Counted from the first letter of the stretch, positions 1 to 12,196 are shown. The stretch is 54,038 bases of DNA from Methylomonas rosea (GCF_024505055.1 NZ_JANIBL010000032.1:1-54038), one strand, 5' to 3'. Program-made: numbers and translations. The notes: generated by a model not told the origin, from the letters alone.

Positions 1-1703
1 GCATACACACCAGTCAAATCTTTTGATTGGGGAGGGAAAAGGTTGTGGGCTTCTTCAAAATACAGCTGAACAAAATGGCCAGCAAGGTTATTTCCAACGA
101 ACTTCCGTTCTTGATGACCAAAGACTGCTTTAGATAGCATATCGGCAAAGTAACGCCGTATCTGGTCTGTTGCATTACCAAGGTCAAGAATTACGGTCTT
201 TCCTGCATCCAATAACGTAAGGATGTCCGCAATAAAATCACCCGCATCAGACGCGTGATATGCCATATATCCGCGCAAAATCGTAGGCCCCGAACCGCTT
301 GCCGGGCTTAGAAACTCAAGCAACGCAGCATCATCAGCATCGAACATTGCTTTCCCGCTTGATGACTGAAGAGAAGGGTCATTCGCGTTTTCTCGCCTGA
401 ATTGAGCAATCACCTCAAGCTCACTTACCAATGCATCGAGACTTTGTGTTTCACCGGGTGGTGCGGAATTTCGAACTGCCTTATATGCGGCAGTTCGGAG
501 TGAACTATTGAAATGTGGGTCAAAGTTTTTCGCGTTTCTCGATGTCAGACCTTTGGTACGCAAACGTGACTCATCTGCTTGAAATCCTGCTTTCTTTAGG
601 ATTGCCCAATACATTTGAATCTTTCTAATTGGCCGAGTCTTTTCGTCTGGCCCCATTGTCGCGATGGACTCAATCGATGGCAGCTTCACGTTCGCAAAAC
701 TGCGTACATAGTTCGACATCTTATTGTCCTGCTCCAGCATCGAGGCAATGATTTCGATGCAAGATTCAGGCTTCTCATAGAAATTAAGACGGAGCGGCTT
801 CGACGGGGTCGCTGGTCTCTTGGTTAATGCATAGACTTCGCATCGGGATTCGTAAGCTGAACGAATTGATTTATTCCCATCTTGAGGATTGTCATTGGCA
901 TACTCACCGTTAATGTCGAAAATCAACTGCCCAATGCTGTTGTCGGATTTCGTTGATTCCAAGATACCTTGAGCAATTAGTTTCACAACGTTAGATTTAC
1001 CCAGCCGGGTTTTACCAAACATCGCAGTTCGACAACCACGGAAGTCCAGAATCGAAATGTTGACAGGAATGTTACTAATACCACCACTGCTGGAAAGTCC
1101 ACATTCCATGGTGCGTAGTTTACCGATCTGAAATTGTTGCTCTACCTTTACTGTGCCGTTGACGATGACTTTGAGGAGTGCTTCATCCGGTGCAAATACC
1201 TTGTATCTATGAGCGCTGACTACATTATTCACATCACCTGAAAACGCTAGGCGCTGCATATTGGTCGGATCCGCATAAAACATACCCAACACATCACAAT
1301 CGAGGGCACCCCATTGAAGTTCGCTTTGCGTCCAGCGGTCGAGCTCTGGCATTGATTTTTTGTGGAGCTCGAAATAGGTTTGTTGAACTTGGTTACTCAA
1401 GGGGGTAGGGGATACTCCCGTTACACGCAGAAGCGTGAAGTGAGGAGGCACGTTTCCAGCACTGATTGGGGTCATAATCAAGAAGGAACCGCGTGGAATT
1501 CCTCCAACGGCAAGTTTGTATGGATCGCTAGTTATGATTTTAGCACTGTCGTAACCTAAGTCTAAGACATAGCCAACAAAACGCATACTGTTGATTTGCT
1601 TTGCCTTCTCCATATTTTCTTCTCTATCAAGAAATATTCTTAGAGCTTCGATTGGGTTGCCTTGAGTTGTAGAATGATTTACTAGCGATGCAAGTGAGGT
1701 CAT
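1..1703 (-). CDS. HerA-like DUF87 ATPase/helicase, 3' part missing (window edge)
   Basis: This is an open frame of 567 codons from ATG 1703 to the left edge with no stop, so the C-terminus is outside the window. The N-terminus (about residues 35-110) reads like the HAS-barrel of HerA proteins. A Walker A motif, GKTRLGKS, spans residues 230-237, and near the edge FEEAHNLFP matches the HerA-type Walker B segment (Glu-Glu-Ala-His). HerA proteins are hexameric DNA-translocating ATPases that work with a nuclease or another effector; several anti-phage systems use one. The start codon overlaps the stop of the upstream adenine methylase by one base (TAATG), so the two are translated as a pair. The DNA is more AT-rich than neighbouring gyrB. 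The family call is firm, but its role in DNA end processing, restriction or defence is inference because the partner gene may lie beyond the edge. Confidence 0.85.
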   Translation of the reverse strand, partial: MTSLASLVNHSTTQGNPIEALRIFLDREENMEKAKQINSMRFVGYVLDLGYDSAKIITSDPYKLAVGGIPRGSFLIMTPISAGNVPPHFTLLRVTGVSPTPLSNQVQQTYFELHKKSMPELDRWTQSELQWGALDCDVLGMFYADPTNMQRLAFSGDVNNVVSAHRYKVFAPDEALLKVIVNGTVKVEQQFQIGKLRTMECGLSSSGGISNIPVNISILDFRGCRTAMFGKTRLGKSNVVKLIAQGILESTKSDNSIGQLIFDINGEYANDNPQDGNKSIRSAYESRCEVYALTKRPATPSKPLRLNFYEKPESCIEIIASMLEQDNKMSNYVRSFANVKLPSIESIATMGPDEKTRPIRKIQMYWAILKKAGFQADESRLRTKGLTSRNAKNFDPHFNSSLRTAAYKAVRNSAPPGETQSLDALVSELEVIAQFRRENANDPSLQSSSGKAMFDADDAALLEFLSPASGSGPTILRGYMAYHASDAGDFIADILTLLDAGKTVILDLGNATDQIRRYFADMLSKAVFGHQERKFVGNNLAGHFVQLYFEEAHNLFPPQSKDLTGVY

Positions 1704-2518
1704 TAGCTTCCTTGTTCATTGGGGTGGGATAAAATCACAAGTTCTTCAAATTGCTTTCGGTTGCTGGCTGAAGCCGAAATGGTCGAAACCCTTGACACTG
1801 GTGTCAGAGAAAATCCGGCGTCCTGATAGAGTTCTCTGACGGAAATGTGATTGGCATTGGTCATCACAATTTTTACTCCTCTGGATTTCGCGCGAATAAG
1901 CGCATCAGCAAGTCTCTCCTGATCATGCCATGAAAAGAGTTTTTCATTATATTTCACAAAACCATTTAAGTTATGCCGGACCGTGTAAGGTGGGTCGGCA
2001 AAGATTAAATCTCCTCTTTGGGCTTCATCAATGAGCACCTGAAAGTCATCTTTGAGAATTTGTGAGTTTCTTAAAATTTGAGCGATGGATTCAAAATCGT
2101 CTGTTCCAAGTAAAACATTTCGCTTCGATCCTTTAGGAACATTAAAAATTCCTTTAAAGTTGACTCGATAGATCCCGTTGAAACAAGTACGGTTTAGGTA
2201 AATGATACGAGCAGCTTGTTCAATTTGATCAACAGGAACTTCGTCTCTGACCTGATAATAATATTGGTCCGAGTGAAATTTTTGGTGTATTTCCAGATTA
2301 GCAACGATACCCTTCCAATCTGATCTGACACCCTCAAATGCGGTGATTACATCTGGGTTAATATCTCCTAATAAAGCTTTTGTAGGCTTTAAGTGAAAAA
2401 ACATAGAGCCGCTTCCAAGAAACGGCTCGACGTAATAATTAAATTTTTGGGGTAGAAAGTTTGCATGTCTTTGAATAAACCAACGTTTACCACCAGCCCA
2501 TTTTAAAAAAGGGGTCAT
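1703..2518 (-). CDS. Dam-family DNA adenine-N6 methyltransferase (class D12)
   Basis: The enzyme transfers a methyl group from S-adenosylmethionine to adenine N6 in a short DNA site, probably GATC by family resemblance. At 271 aa it has the usual Dam length. It shows the N-terminal FLKWAGGK block (residues 4-11), SAM-binding motif I EPFLGSGS (31-38), the Dam-typical NRTCFNGIYRVN segment (109-120) and catalytic DPPY (175-178). It lies 27 bp downstream of gyrB on the same strand and is coupled by TAATG to a HerA-like ATPase. Base composition is visibly more AT-rich than gyrB, which suggests acquisition. It could be a housekeeping Dam, but the tight HerA partner points to a modification component of a restriction- or defence-like module. 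Target specificity is not readable from sequence alone. Confidence 0.9.
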   Translation of the reverse strand: MTPFLKWAGGKRWFIQRHANFLPQKFNYYVEPFLGSGSMFFHLKPTKALLGDINPDVITAFEGVRSDWKGIVANLEIHQKFHSDQYYYQVRDEVPVDQIEQAARIIYLNRTCFNGIYRVNFKGIFNVPKGSKRNVLLGTDDFESIAQILRNSQILKDDFQVLIDEAQRGDLIFADPPYTVRHNLNGFVKYNEKLFSWHDQERLADALIRAKSRGVKIVMTNANHISVRELYQDAGFSLTPVSRVSTISASASNRKQFEELVILSHPNEQGS

Positions 2519-2545
2519 GCAGTAAATATCCCTGAAATTTTTAGA

Positions 2546-5017
<2,472 letters not shown>

Positions 5018-5055
5018 TCAATCGTGTGTGATGGGATTTGTTGTTTTTTATTATT

Positions 5056-5071
5056 TGTTTCACGTGAAACC
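5056..5071. other. parS-like centromere site 1
   Basis: TGTTTCACGTGAAACC matches the near-universal chromosomal parS consensus (TGTTTCACGTGAAACA) at 15 of 16 bases and contains a perfect 14-bp palindrome. It lies between recF and gyrB, just downstream of the recF stop. ParB binds such sites near the origin to load the partition complex and SMC. No parA or parB gene is in this window. Confidence 0.88.
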
Positions 5072-6145
5072 TTAAAGCTGTTTTACGTCGCCGTGTTCCA
5101 CGTGAAACCATTTATAGTTTTCTATTGCACTTAAGTCACCAAAATCAGCTACGTCAGTACTGCTGATAAAAACCTGGCAACTCAATCCAACGAGGTATTT
5201 TATCAATTTTGCCCGGTTTTCTGCATCCAATTCAGATGCTAGATCGTCAATTAGAATGCAGCAGGAATAGGGGCTTTCCTGGTTCAATAAAGTCACTTGC
5301 GCCAACATCAACGCCAGAACTAAAAGCTTTTGTTGCCCGCGTGACAGATAGTCTTTAGCCAACCTTTTATCCTGATAGGTTTGAAAGTCCGCTCGGTGCG
5401 GTCCACTATTGGTAAAGCCGTAACGCATATCTCGATCCAAATCGCTTTTCAAAATAGTGTCCAAGGCTTGCCTGTCATCCCAACCTGCCAAGAACCTTAA
5501 TTCCACATCGTCTTTATTCAAGAACTGTCGCGCCATATCCAAAAACACCGGTTGCAAGCTGGCCACGTAGGCAACACGAAAATCGTTTATTACCTGCCCG
5601 TATTCCAAAAACTCCTTATCCCAAGCGGGTATCTGTTTCAGTTGCCGGGTTTTTAACAGGGCATTGCGTTGCTGCAATGCTTTATTGAACTTACGCCAAC
5701 AGGGTAGAAAGTTTTTGTGCTGATTAAAAATCCCCCAGTCCAAAAACTCTCTCCGGATTTGCGGCCCGGAGTCCAGCAAACGATAACTCTTGGGATGAAT
5801 CAATTGCACCGGCAACGCGTACGCCAAATCCGCTTTTTGTCTATCTTCCTGGTCGATGCGAATATGGCATTGCTTATTATCAATCTGTATCCCCAGCGTA
5901 CTGATCGAGCCGGAGTGTTGCCGATTTTGCGCGGAAACGGTCAATTGCGATTGATCGAACGAAATGGCCTGCTTGGTATGAGTCGTCCTAAACGAGCGGG
6001 ATCTACCCAAAATAAAAATAGCTTCCAGCAGCGAACTCTTACCGCTGGCATTGGCGCCGGTGATCAAATTAATGGCGGGCGACGGCGAGATACTTGCGGA
6101 ATGGATGTTTCTGACAGCCAGCACATCCAGCTTTAACAGGGTCAT
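5072..6145 (-). CDS. recF: DNA replication and repair protein RecF
   Basis: RecF is an SMC-like ABC ATPase that helps RecOR load RecA at gaps and stalled forks. Visible motifs are Walker A GANASGKSS (residues 30-38), the ABC signature region LSRGQQKLLVLALML, and Walker B CCILIDDLASELDA, which includes the D-loop. The length of 357 aa is normal for the family. It starts 14 bp after dnaN, consistent with co-transcription. Its extreme 3' end contains a second parS-like site inside the coding sequence (codons for FHVEHGD), so the centromere motif is under both coding and binding constraint. Confidence 0.96.
   Translation of the reverse strand: MTLLKLDVLAVRNIHSASISPSPAINLITGANASGKSSLLEAIFILGRSRSFRTTHTKQAISFDQSQLTVSAQNRQHSGSISTLGIQIDNKQCHIRIDQEDRQKADLAYALPVQLIHPKSYRLLDSGPQIRREFLDWGIFNQHKNFLPCWRKFNKALQQRNALLKTRQLKQIPAWDKEFLEYGQVINDFRVAYVASLQPVFLDMARQFLNKDDVELRFLAGWDDRQALDTILKSDLDRDMRYGFTNSGPHRADFQTYQDKRLAKDYLSRGQQKLLVLALMLAQVTLLNQESPYSCCILIDDLASELDAENRAKLIKYLVGLSCQVFISSTDVADFGDLSAIENYKWFHVEHGDVKQL
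5094..5109. other. parS-like centromere site 2, inside the recF 3' end
   Basis: TGTTCCACGTGAAACC differs at one base from the Bacillus-type parS consensus (TGTTCCACGTGAAACA). Its centre is 38 bp from that of site 1, and it lies within the last codons of recF. Two sites this close in an origin-proximal block are unlikely by chance. Confidence 0.85.
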
Positions 6146-6159
6146 AATCGCTAAACGAC

Positions 6160-7263
6160 CTACATCCGCATCGGCATGACAATAAATTTAAACAAAGGCT
6201 GTTCGGGCTCTTCGATGAAACAACTGCTGGCGTTGCCGGCTATGGTCAACACCGCCATTTCGGAATCGAGATTGGATACAGCATCCAACATGTACTGCGA
6301 GTTAAAGGAAATACTCAAGGGCTCGCCTTGATAATCGATGATCAATTCTTCCTCGGCCTCGTCATGTTCGGGATTATGCGTACTGAGTTTCAGCAAATCT
6401 CCGGAAATATCGAAAGTCACGCCCTTGTACTTTTCGTTGGACAGAATCGCCACCCTAGTTAACGCATCTCTCAAGACCTGTTTTTGAATCAGTAACGGAC
6501 TCATAAAGCTTTGATTGAACACTTTACTGAAATCCGGAAATTTGGCATCTATGAGTTTGGAAGAGAACACCACATCCTTGTAAAAAATTCTGATGTTATT
6601 GCTGGAAAACTGGATGTTCAATTCGGCATCGGCATCATCCAGCAAGCGACTCAGTTCCTGTACCGCTTTTCTGGGCATGATGATGCGGGATTCATAACCG
6701 GTCGCTTGGCCGATATCGTCTTCATAAATCGACAAACGATGACCGTCGGAAGCCACCAGTTTTAGTTTGGAATTACTGACATTCAGCAACAAACCATTCA
6801 AGTAATAGCGTACGTCCTGATTCGCCATGCAAAACACGGTTTTATCCAGTGCTTTCTTGAATTTGCCGGCATTCAGCAAAAAACCATGCTCAAAATCGGA
6901 CTCATTAAATTCAGGGTAATGCTCGGCCGGCAGAGTACTCAAAGAAAATCGGCTGCGGCCGGAGACGACTTTGACTTTATCGTCTTGTAACTCGAAGTGA
7001 ATTTCCGCGCCATTCGGTAATAAGCGACAAATATCCAGAAACTTTCTGGCAGGAACCGTGATTTCCCCGGAATGCGATATTGATTCGATATTTAACTTAG
7101 CAACAATCTGAATCTCCGTATCTGTACCGGTCATAACCAATTGCTCGTCGCTGGCTTGCAACAGCACGTTGGACAGAATCGGCATGGTTTGCCGTTTCTC
7201 GATAACGCTGACGATTTGCTGCAACGGCGGCAAAATTTGATCTCTGCTAATAATAAATTTCAT
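6160..7263 (-). CDS. dnaN: DNA polymerase III sliding clamp, beta subunit
   Basis: DnaN is the ring-shaped processivity clamp for DNA polymerase III and a docking platform for many DNA enzymes. At 367 aa it has the usual length, with three clamp domains. The N-terminus (MKFIISRDQILPPLQQI) and the C-terminal FIVMPMRM are diagnostic of the family; the MPMR tail belongs to the partner-binding cleft. It sits between dnaA and recF on the same strand. The upstream dnaA-dnaN gap is 189 bp and contains DnaA-box sequences, so dnaN may have its own promoter there. Confidence 0.97.
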   Translation of the reverse strand: MKFIISRDQILPPLQQIVSVIEKRQTMPILSNVLLQASDEQLVMTGTDTEIQIVAKLNIESISHSGEITVPARKFLDICRLLPNGAEIHFELQDDKVKVVSGRSRFSLSTLPAEHYPEFNESDFEHGFLLNAGKFKKALDKTVFCMANQDVRYYLNGLLLNVSNSKLKLVASDGHRLSIYEDDIGQATGYESRIIMPRKAVQELSRLLDDADAELNIQFSSNNIRIFYKDVVFSSKLIDAKFPDFSKVFNQSFMSPLLIQKQVLRDALTRVAILSNEKYKGVTFDISGDLLKLSTHNPEHDEAEEELIIDYQGEPLSISFNSQYMLDAVSNLDSEMAVLTIAGNASSCFIEEPEQPLFKFIVMPMRM

Positions 7264-7452
7264 ATAAATATCTTTTATATATTGTTACTACTATGTAAAC
7301 AAAAAGCTGTGGAAAACCAGGTTTATCTAATTTAAATCAAAATCTTAGCATGTATAAAACATTGTTGCCGGATACCGTTTTAGCTTGTATGGGGTTTGTG
7401 GATAACCTCAATGACGTATTTTCGGCACACTTTATCCACAACTTACACGCAA
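7264..7452. other. dnaA-dnaN intergenic region with DnaA boxes (alternative oriC or regulatory cluster)
   Basis: The region has an AT-rich stretch at the dnaN end (about 7264-7300). Three DnaA-box sequences follow: TGTGGAAAA at 7308-7316, TGTGGATAA at 7397-7405 and TTATCCACA at 7432-7440; the last two are perfect consensus boxes in opposite orientations. In many bacteria the dnaA-dnaN gap is oriC. Here a second, richer cluster exists at 14.9-15.2 kb, so this one may instead regulate dnaN or titrate DnaA. The boxes are seen directly; origin function is inference. Confidence 0.6.
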
Positions 7453-8775
7453 TTAATGCGATAAGGTTCTCAACAGGTTTTTGTAATCTTCCGCTATCTT
7501 CACATCGTCGTCTTTCAACTCCGCCACTCGTTTACAGGCATTAATGACCGTGGTGTGGTCGCGCCCGCCAAAAGCATCACCAATTTCCGGATAGCTGTGG
7601 GAGGTCAATTCTCTGGCCAGACACATGGCCACCTGTCTGGGCCGGGTGATGGATTGTTTGCGGTTTTTTGAAGACAAATCCGCTACCCGGATCTTGAAAT
7701 ACTCGGCCACGGTCTTTTGAATGTTGTCGATACTGATCAATTTGTCTTGCAAGCTAATCAAATCGTGCAGGGCTTCCTTGGTAAATTCCAGGGTGATGTC
7801 GCGGCCGGTAAATTGTGAATTGGCCACCACCCGCCGCAACGCACCTTCCAGATCTCTAACGTTTGAAGGTATGCGTTTGGCGATGAAAAAGGCGATGTCT
7901 TGATCCAGATCCACACCGACCTGCATGGCCTTTTTAATCAAGATAGCGGCACGGGTTTCCAGATCAGGCGGTTCTATCGCCACCGGCAAGCCCCAACCGA
8001 AGCGCGATTTCAAGCGGTCTTCCAAACCATCGATTTCTTTGGGATATTTATCGCAGGTCAAAACCACCTGATGCTTGTTATCCAACAGGTTGTTAAAGGT
8101 GTGGAAAAACTCTTCCTGCGAACGTTCCTTACCGGCCAGAAACTGGATATCGTCCATCAATAGAATATCGATGCTGCGGTAGTACTCTTTAAATTGGTTG
8201 ATGCTGTTTTGCTGCAGCGCCTTGACCATGTCCTGTACGAATTTCTCGGAATGCAGATAGACGATATTCGCATCAGGTTTTTTCAACAACACCGCGTTGC
8301 CGATGGCATGCATCAAGTGGGTTTTACCCAGACCGGAACTGCCGTAGATGAACAGCGGGTTGTAAACCTTGCCAATATTGTCGGAAACCGTTACCGAAGC
8401 GGCTCTGGCTAATTGATTGGATTTACCTTCCACAAAGCTCTCAAAGGTGAAAGCTTTATTTAAAAAATTGGGTTGGTTCTTCTTTTGTGTCGGACTCTTA
8501 CTGAGGATTGGCGCTTTGATGGCCGGCGATTTTTTACTGCCGATTTCAAATTGCACCGCCAATGTCGCATTGGAAAACTCGTTGACCGCATCTTCGATTA
8601 TCGCGAAAAAATGCTGTTTGATATGGTCGATAATAAACCGGTTGGGGGCGAGTAATTTTAACTGGCTGTCGGTTTCCACTGCTTGCAGCGGCCTGATCCA
8701 GGTGCTGAAATCGGTACTGGGAATTTCATGTTCAAGCTTGGCCAGGCAGTTGTTCCAAATCACACTCATCGGCAT
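7453..8775 (-). CDS. dnaA: Chromosomal replication initiator protein DnaA
   Basis: DnaA is an AAA+ ATPase that binds DnaA boxes and unwinds oriC. At 440 aa it shows domain I at the N-terminus ([10 protein letters not shown]), a short domain II linker (about residues 80-108), Walker [10 protein letters not shown] (145-153), Walker [10 protein letters not shown], and the domain IV DNA-binding signature [11 protein letters not shown] near residues 403-413. The frame opens MPMSV; the second ATG two codons later is an equally possible start, and neither has a clear Shine-Dalgarno sequence. It is divergent from gmk across 115 bp, which must hold both promoters, and is followed by dnaN. Confidence 0.97.
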   Translation of the reverse strand: MPMSVIWNNCLAKLEHEIPSTDFSTWIRPLQAVETDSQLKLLAPNRFIIDHIKQHFFAIIEDAVNEFSNATLAVQFEIGSKKSPAIKAPILSKSPTQKKNQPNFLNKAFTFESFVEGKSNQLARAASVTVSDNIGKVYNPLFIYGSSGLGKTHLMHAIGNAVLLKKPDANIVYLHSEKFVQDMVKALQQNSINQFKEYYRSIDILLMDDIQFLAGKERSQEEFFHTFNNLLDNKHQVVLTCDKYPKEIDGLEDRLKSRFGWGLPVAIEPPDLETRAAILIKKAMQVGVDLDQDIAFFIAKRIPSNVRDLEGALRRVVANSQFTGRDITLEFTKEALHDLISLQDKLISIDNIQKTVAEYFKIRVADLSSKNRKQSITRPRQVAMCLARELTSHSYPEIGDAFGGRDHTTVINACKRVAELKDDDVKIAEDYKNLLRTLSH

Positions 8776-8884
8776 TCAAGAAGGGGCTTAGAAAGGCCTT
8801 GCATGATACCACAGTGACCGCTTAGGGCTTGACTCTATGGACGTTATCAGAAAAGAATGACGGCCGCATGGATTACCCTCATAA

Positions 8885-9505
<621 letters not shown>

Positions 9506-9523
9506 ATAAAACTAACAACACTT

Positions 9524-9961
9524 ATGAAAACTAGAAAAACTTCTTATCTCTTTGCGACGTTGATTGTTTCGGCGTTGACCATTGCCGGCTGCTCCAGCGA
9601 TGAAGCAGAAACCCCCAAAGCCAGTGCCGGCACTGCCAAAAAAGCGGTACACAGAGTTGATAGCGGCGAAGCTACCGAACCTGAGAAACGCCAGTTCGAA
9701 AAAGAATTTTCCGCCAAATGCGTAGCGCGGGAACTAAAAAATTCGAATAACAAAGACGTCGACGAAAAACGTTTTCAAGAAAGTTGCGACTGCATCGCCG
9801 AACACATCATGAAAGATCTGTCGGAAATCGATGCTGAGAAATATCTGGAAGATCACGAAGACACTCATACCTTGCAGATCAAGTTCGACGCTGCGGCTTA
9901 TTTCTGTTTGCAAAACAAACCGCAACCGAAAGGGCCGCATTTGTTTGGCAAACCGCAATAA
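9524..9961 (+). CDS. Small predicted lipoprotein with conserved-looking cysteines
   Basis: This 145-aa protein has a lipoprotein signal peptide: basic MKTRKTS, a hydrophobic core, then LTIAGC, a good lipobox ending at Cys23. After a flexible Ala/Thr/Lys linker comes a charged, helical domain with four cysteines (in CVARELK, CDCIAEH and YFCLQ), which suggests disulphides in the periplasm. I do not recognise the family. It begins 18 bp after gmk on the same strand and is followed by a palindromic repeat. Role unknown. Confidence 0.75.
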   Translation: MKTRKTSYLFATLIVSALTIAGCSSDEAETPKASAGTAKKAVHRVDSGEATEPEKRQFEKEFSAKCVARELKNSNNKDVDEKRFQESCDCIAEHIMKDLSEIDAEKYLEDHEDTHTLQIKFDAAAYFCLQNKPQPKGPHLFGKPQ

Positions 9962-9964
9962 CAA

Positions 9965-10068
9965 TGTAGGTTGGGTTAGCTCGATAAAGCACAACTCAAC
10001 ATTCAAGGCCGACGTGTTGGGTTACGGCTAACGCCTTTTATGCCCTTTTAGGGTAAACCCAACCTACA
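9965..10068. repeat. Palindromic intergenic repeat (REP/MITE-like, GTAGGTTGGGTT type)
   Basis: TGTAGGTTGGGTT at 9965-9977 is an exact inverted copy of AACCCAACCTACA at 10056-10068, enclosing about 80 bp between the lipoprotein gene and hemL. The arm sequence is of a type widely dispersed in environmental proteobacterial genomes. It contains no convincing gene. Confidence 0.75.
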
Positions 10069-10091
10069 CGATTTCTCTATCCTTCATCCCC

Positions 10092-11372
10092 ATGACTCAA
10101 TCTTCCGAACTATTTTCTCAAGCCAAACAATATATTCCCGGCGGCGTCAATTCGCCGGTGCGCTCCTTCAGCGGTGTCGGCGGTACGCCGGTGTATTTCG
10201 ATCGCGCGTCCGGCTCTTATGTCTACGACAGTGAAGGCAAGCGTTACGTCGATTATGTCGGTTCCTGGGGGCCGATGATTTTAGGGCATGCCCATCCTGC
10301 CGTGATCGACGCGGTCAAACTCAGCGCTGAAAAAGGTCTGAGTTTTGGTGCGCCCACTGAAATCGAAACCTTGATGGCGCAAACGGTTTGCGAATTATTG
10401 CCGTCGATAGAAATGGTACGCATGGTCAGCTCCGGCACCGAAGCCACCATGAGTGCCCTGCGCTTGGCGCGCGGTTACACCGGCAGAGATAAGATTGTTA
10501 AATTCGAAGGTTGTTACCACGGCCATTCCGATTCCCTGCTGGTCAAAGCCGGATCTGGTGCCTTGACCTTCGGCGTACCCAGCTCCCCAGGCGTGCCAGC
10601 CTCGGTCGCCGCCGACACCCTTACCCTCACTTACAACGACAGCGATGCCGTGCGCAGCACCTTCGTCGAACTGGGCGACCAGATCGCCTGCATCATCGTC
10701 GAACCGGTGGCCGGCAACATGAACTGCATCCCGCCGGAACCGGGTTTCTTGCAAACCCTACGCAAGGTCTGCGACCAATACGGCAGCGTGTTGATTTTCG
10801 ACGAAGTGATGACCGGCTTTCGCGTTGGCTTGCAAGGCGCGCAAGGTCTTTACGGCATCAAACCGGATTTGACCACGCTGGGTAAAATCATCGGCGGCGG
10901 CCTTCCGGTCGGTGCATTCGGTGGCAGCCGCAAGATCATGGAATATCTGGCGCCGCTAGGTCCGGTCTATCAAGCCGGCACCTTATCGGGTTGCCCGGTG
11001 GCGATGGCCGCCGGCTTAAAAACCCTGGAACTGATCAATCAGCAAGGCTTCTACGACGCCTTGACCGCCAAAACCGCAACTCTGCTGCAAGGCATGCAAG
11101 CTGCCGCGGATCAGGCCGGCATCGCTTTCACCACCAACCAGGTGGGCGGTATGTTTGGTTTGTTCTTTAGTAATGAAAAATCGGTGAGCCGGTTTTCCCA
11201 AGTCATGGCTTGCGATGTCGAGCGTTTCAAACGCTTTTTTCATGCGATGTTGGAGAAAGGCTTTTATCTGGCGCCTTCAGCGTTCGAGGCGGGATTTGTT
11301 TCGGCCGCGCATTCGGATGAGGATTTGCGCCAGACGGTGGAAGCGGCAGCTGAAGTGTTTAAGGGATTGTAG
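10092..11372 (+). CDS. hemL: Glutamate-1-semialdehyde 2,1-aminomutase
   Basis: HemL is a PLP enzyme that converts glutamate-1-semialdehyde to 5-aminolevulinate, the committed C5-pathway precursor of haem. At 426 aa it has the normal length. The N-terminal [12 protein letters not shown] and [18 protein letters not shown] blocks are hallmark sequences, as are [17 protein letters not shown] and the PLP-lysine segment [17 protein letters not shown] near residue 265. It stands alone on the plus strand between a repeat and a hairpin-ended gap. Confidence 0.97.
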   Translation: MTQSSELFSQAKQYIPGGVNSPVRSFSGVGGTPVYFDRASGSYVYDSEGKRYVDYVGSWGPMILGHAHPAVIDAVKLSAEKGLSFGAPTEIETLMAQTVCELLPSIEMVRMVSSGTEATMSALRLARGYTGRDKIVKFEGCYHGHSDSLLVKAGSGALTFGVPSSPGVPASVAADTLTLTYNDSDAVRSTFVELGDQIACIIVEPVAGNMNCIPPEPGFLQTLRKVCDQYGSVLIFDEVMTGFRVGLQGAQGLYGIKPDLTTLGKIIGGGLPVGAFGGSRKIMEYLAPLGPVYQAGTLSGCPVAMAAGLKTLELINQQGFYDALTAKTATLLQGMQAAADQAGIAFTTNQVGGMFGLFFSNEKSVSRFSQVMACDVERFKRFFHAMLEKGFYLAPSAFEAGFVSAAHSDEDLRQTVEAAAEVFKGL

Positions 11373-11373
11373 A

Positions 11374-11396
11374 TTGGTGCTAGCTAATAGCACCAA
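11374..11396 (+). terminator. Hairpin after hemL
   Basis: TTGGTGCTA and TAGCACCAA form a perfect 9-bp stem with a 5-nt loop directly after the hemL stop. No strong T-run follows, so it may act as a weak or RNA-stabilising terminator. Confidence 0.45.
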
Positions 11397-11465
11397 CTTA
11401 TCTGTCCGGTCTTCTGGAGATATGATGAGTTACGGAGACTTTTTAATTACTTATTGTGTGTCTCA

Positions 11466-12056
11466 ATGCCAACGATACCCAAGCATTGGAATTACTTCCT
11501 AGCAGTCGAGGCCGAGCTTGTGGCTTGTGCACGATACGTGGAGTTCTCACAGGCTAACTTCGCATGTTACTCGAACGAATTTGCAAAGCTAATTTTACTT
11601 GCAGCCTCAGAGGTTGACTCCATTTTCCAGGAACTTTGCACACACTTAGATCCTTCTGCAAGAGCAGAAAAGATCACTGCGTACTATTCGATCCTACTCA
11701 CTAAATATCCGCTGCTTACGCAGTGTCAGGTAACCATTGCCCGTTATGAGCTAACTTTGGAACCTTGGAGGGACTGGACAACGGACGAAAGGCCCAATTG
11801 GTGGAGCAAGAGCTACAATAAGCTAAAGCATGAGCGCTACGCGAACCTGTCAAGCGCTTCGCTCGAAGCGGTGTTGAATGCAGTTGGTGCCCAATTTTTG
11901 GCTTTGCAACTCTATCACCATGCGGTAAACAATGAGTATGTATCTGTCGATCTGCCAATGCGCAGTGCCTTATTTGGACCGAAGCTACCGGACACATACA
12001 AGGGGGGAGCTTTTTGGAGCTATGGAGACCCATTTGCTCACTTAAAGCCTGCGTAG
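11466..12056 (+). CDS. Hypothetical protein, all-helical, possibly HEPN-like
   Basis: From the ATG at 11466 this encodes 196 aa; a TTG at 11454 in frame would add four residues. The protein looks all-alpha. The segment NWWSKSYNKLKHERYANL followed by a long hydrophobic helix resembles the conserved core of a widespread hypothetical family and loosely recalls HEPN-type helical domains. No canonical RxxxxH catalytic motif is evident, so nuclease activity should not be assumed. The region has weaker codon bias than hemL and lies just upstream of a toxin-antitoxin pair, so accessory gene content is plausible. Function unknown. Confidence 0.6.
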   Translation: MPTIPKHWNYFLAVEAELVACARYVEFSQANFACYSNEFAKLILLAASEVDSIFQELCTHLDPSARAEKITAYYSILLTKYPLLTQCQVTIARYELTLEPWRDWTTDERPNWWSKSYNKLKHERYANLSSASLEAVLNAVGAQFLALQLYHHAVNNEYVSVDLPMRSALFGPKLPDTYKGGAFWSYGDPFAHLKPA

Positions 12057-12196
12057 ATACTGCTGGCTTGAATGCCACATCTCAATTGTAAAGCCCGGTA
12101 GGTCAGGGTTCTCGATAGCGTTCCCTGACAACATGGCTTTTTCATAATGACCGCCCCAATAGTCCATTCCCTATAGTTATATCCCTGTTTTCGTCT

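Noticed and set aside
1362..1559. Plus-strand frame inside the HerA gene
   Set aside because: Antisense to a 567-codon open frame with clear HerA motifs.
11425..11502. Short ORF with a good Shine-Dalgarno just before the helical hypothetical gene
   Set aside because: TGGAGA precedes ATG, but the 25-codon product has no recognisable feature and overlaps the next gene in another frame; evidence is insufficient.
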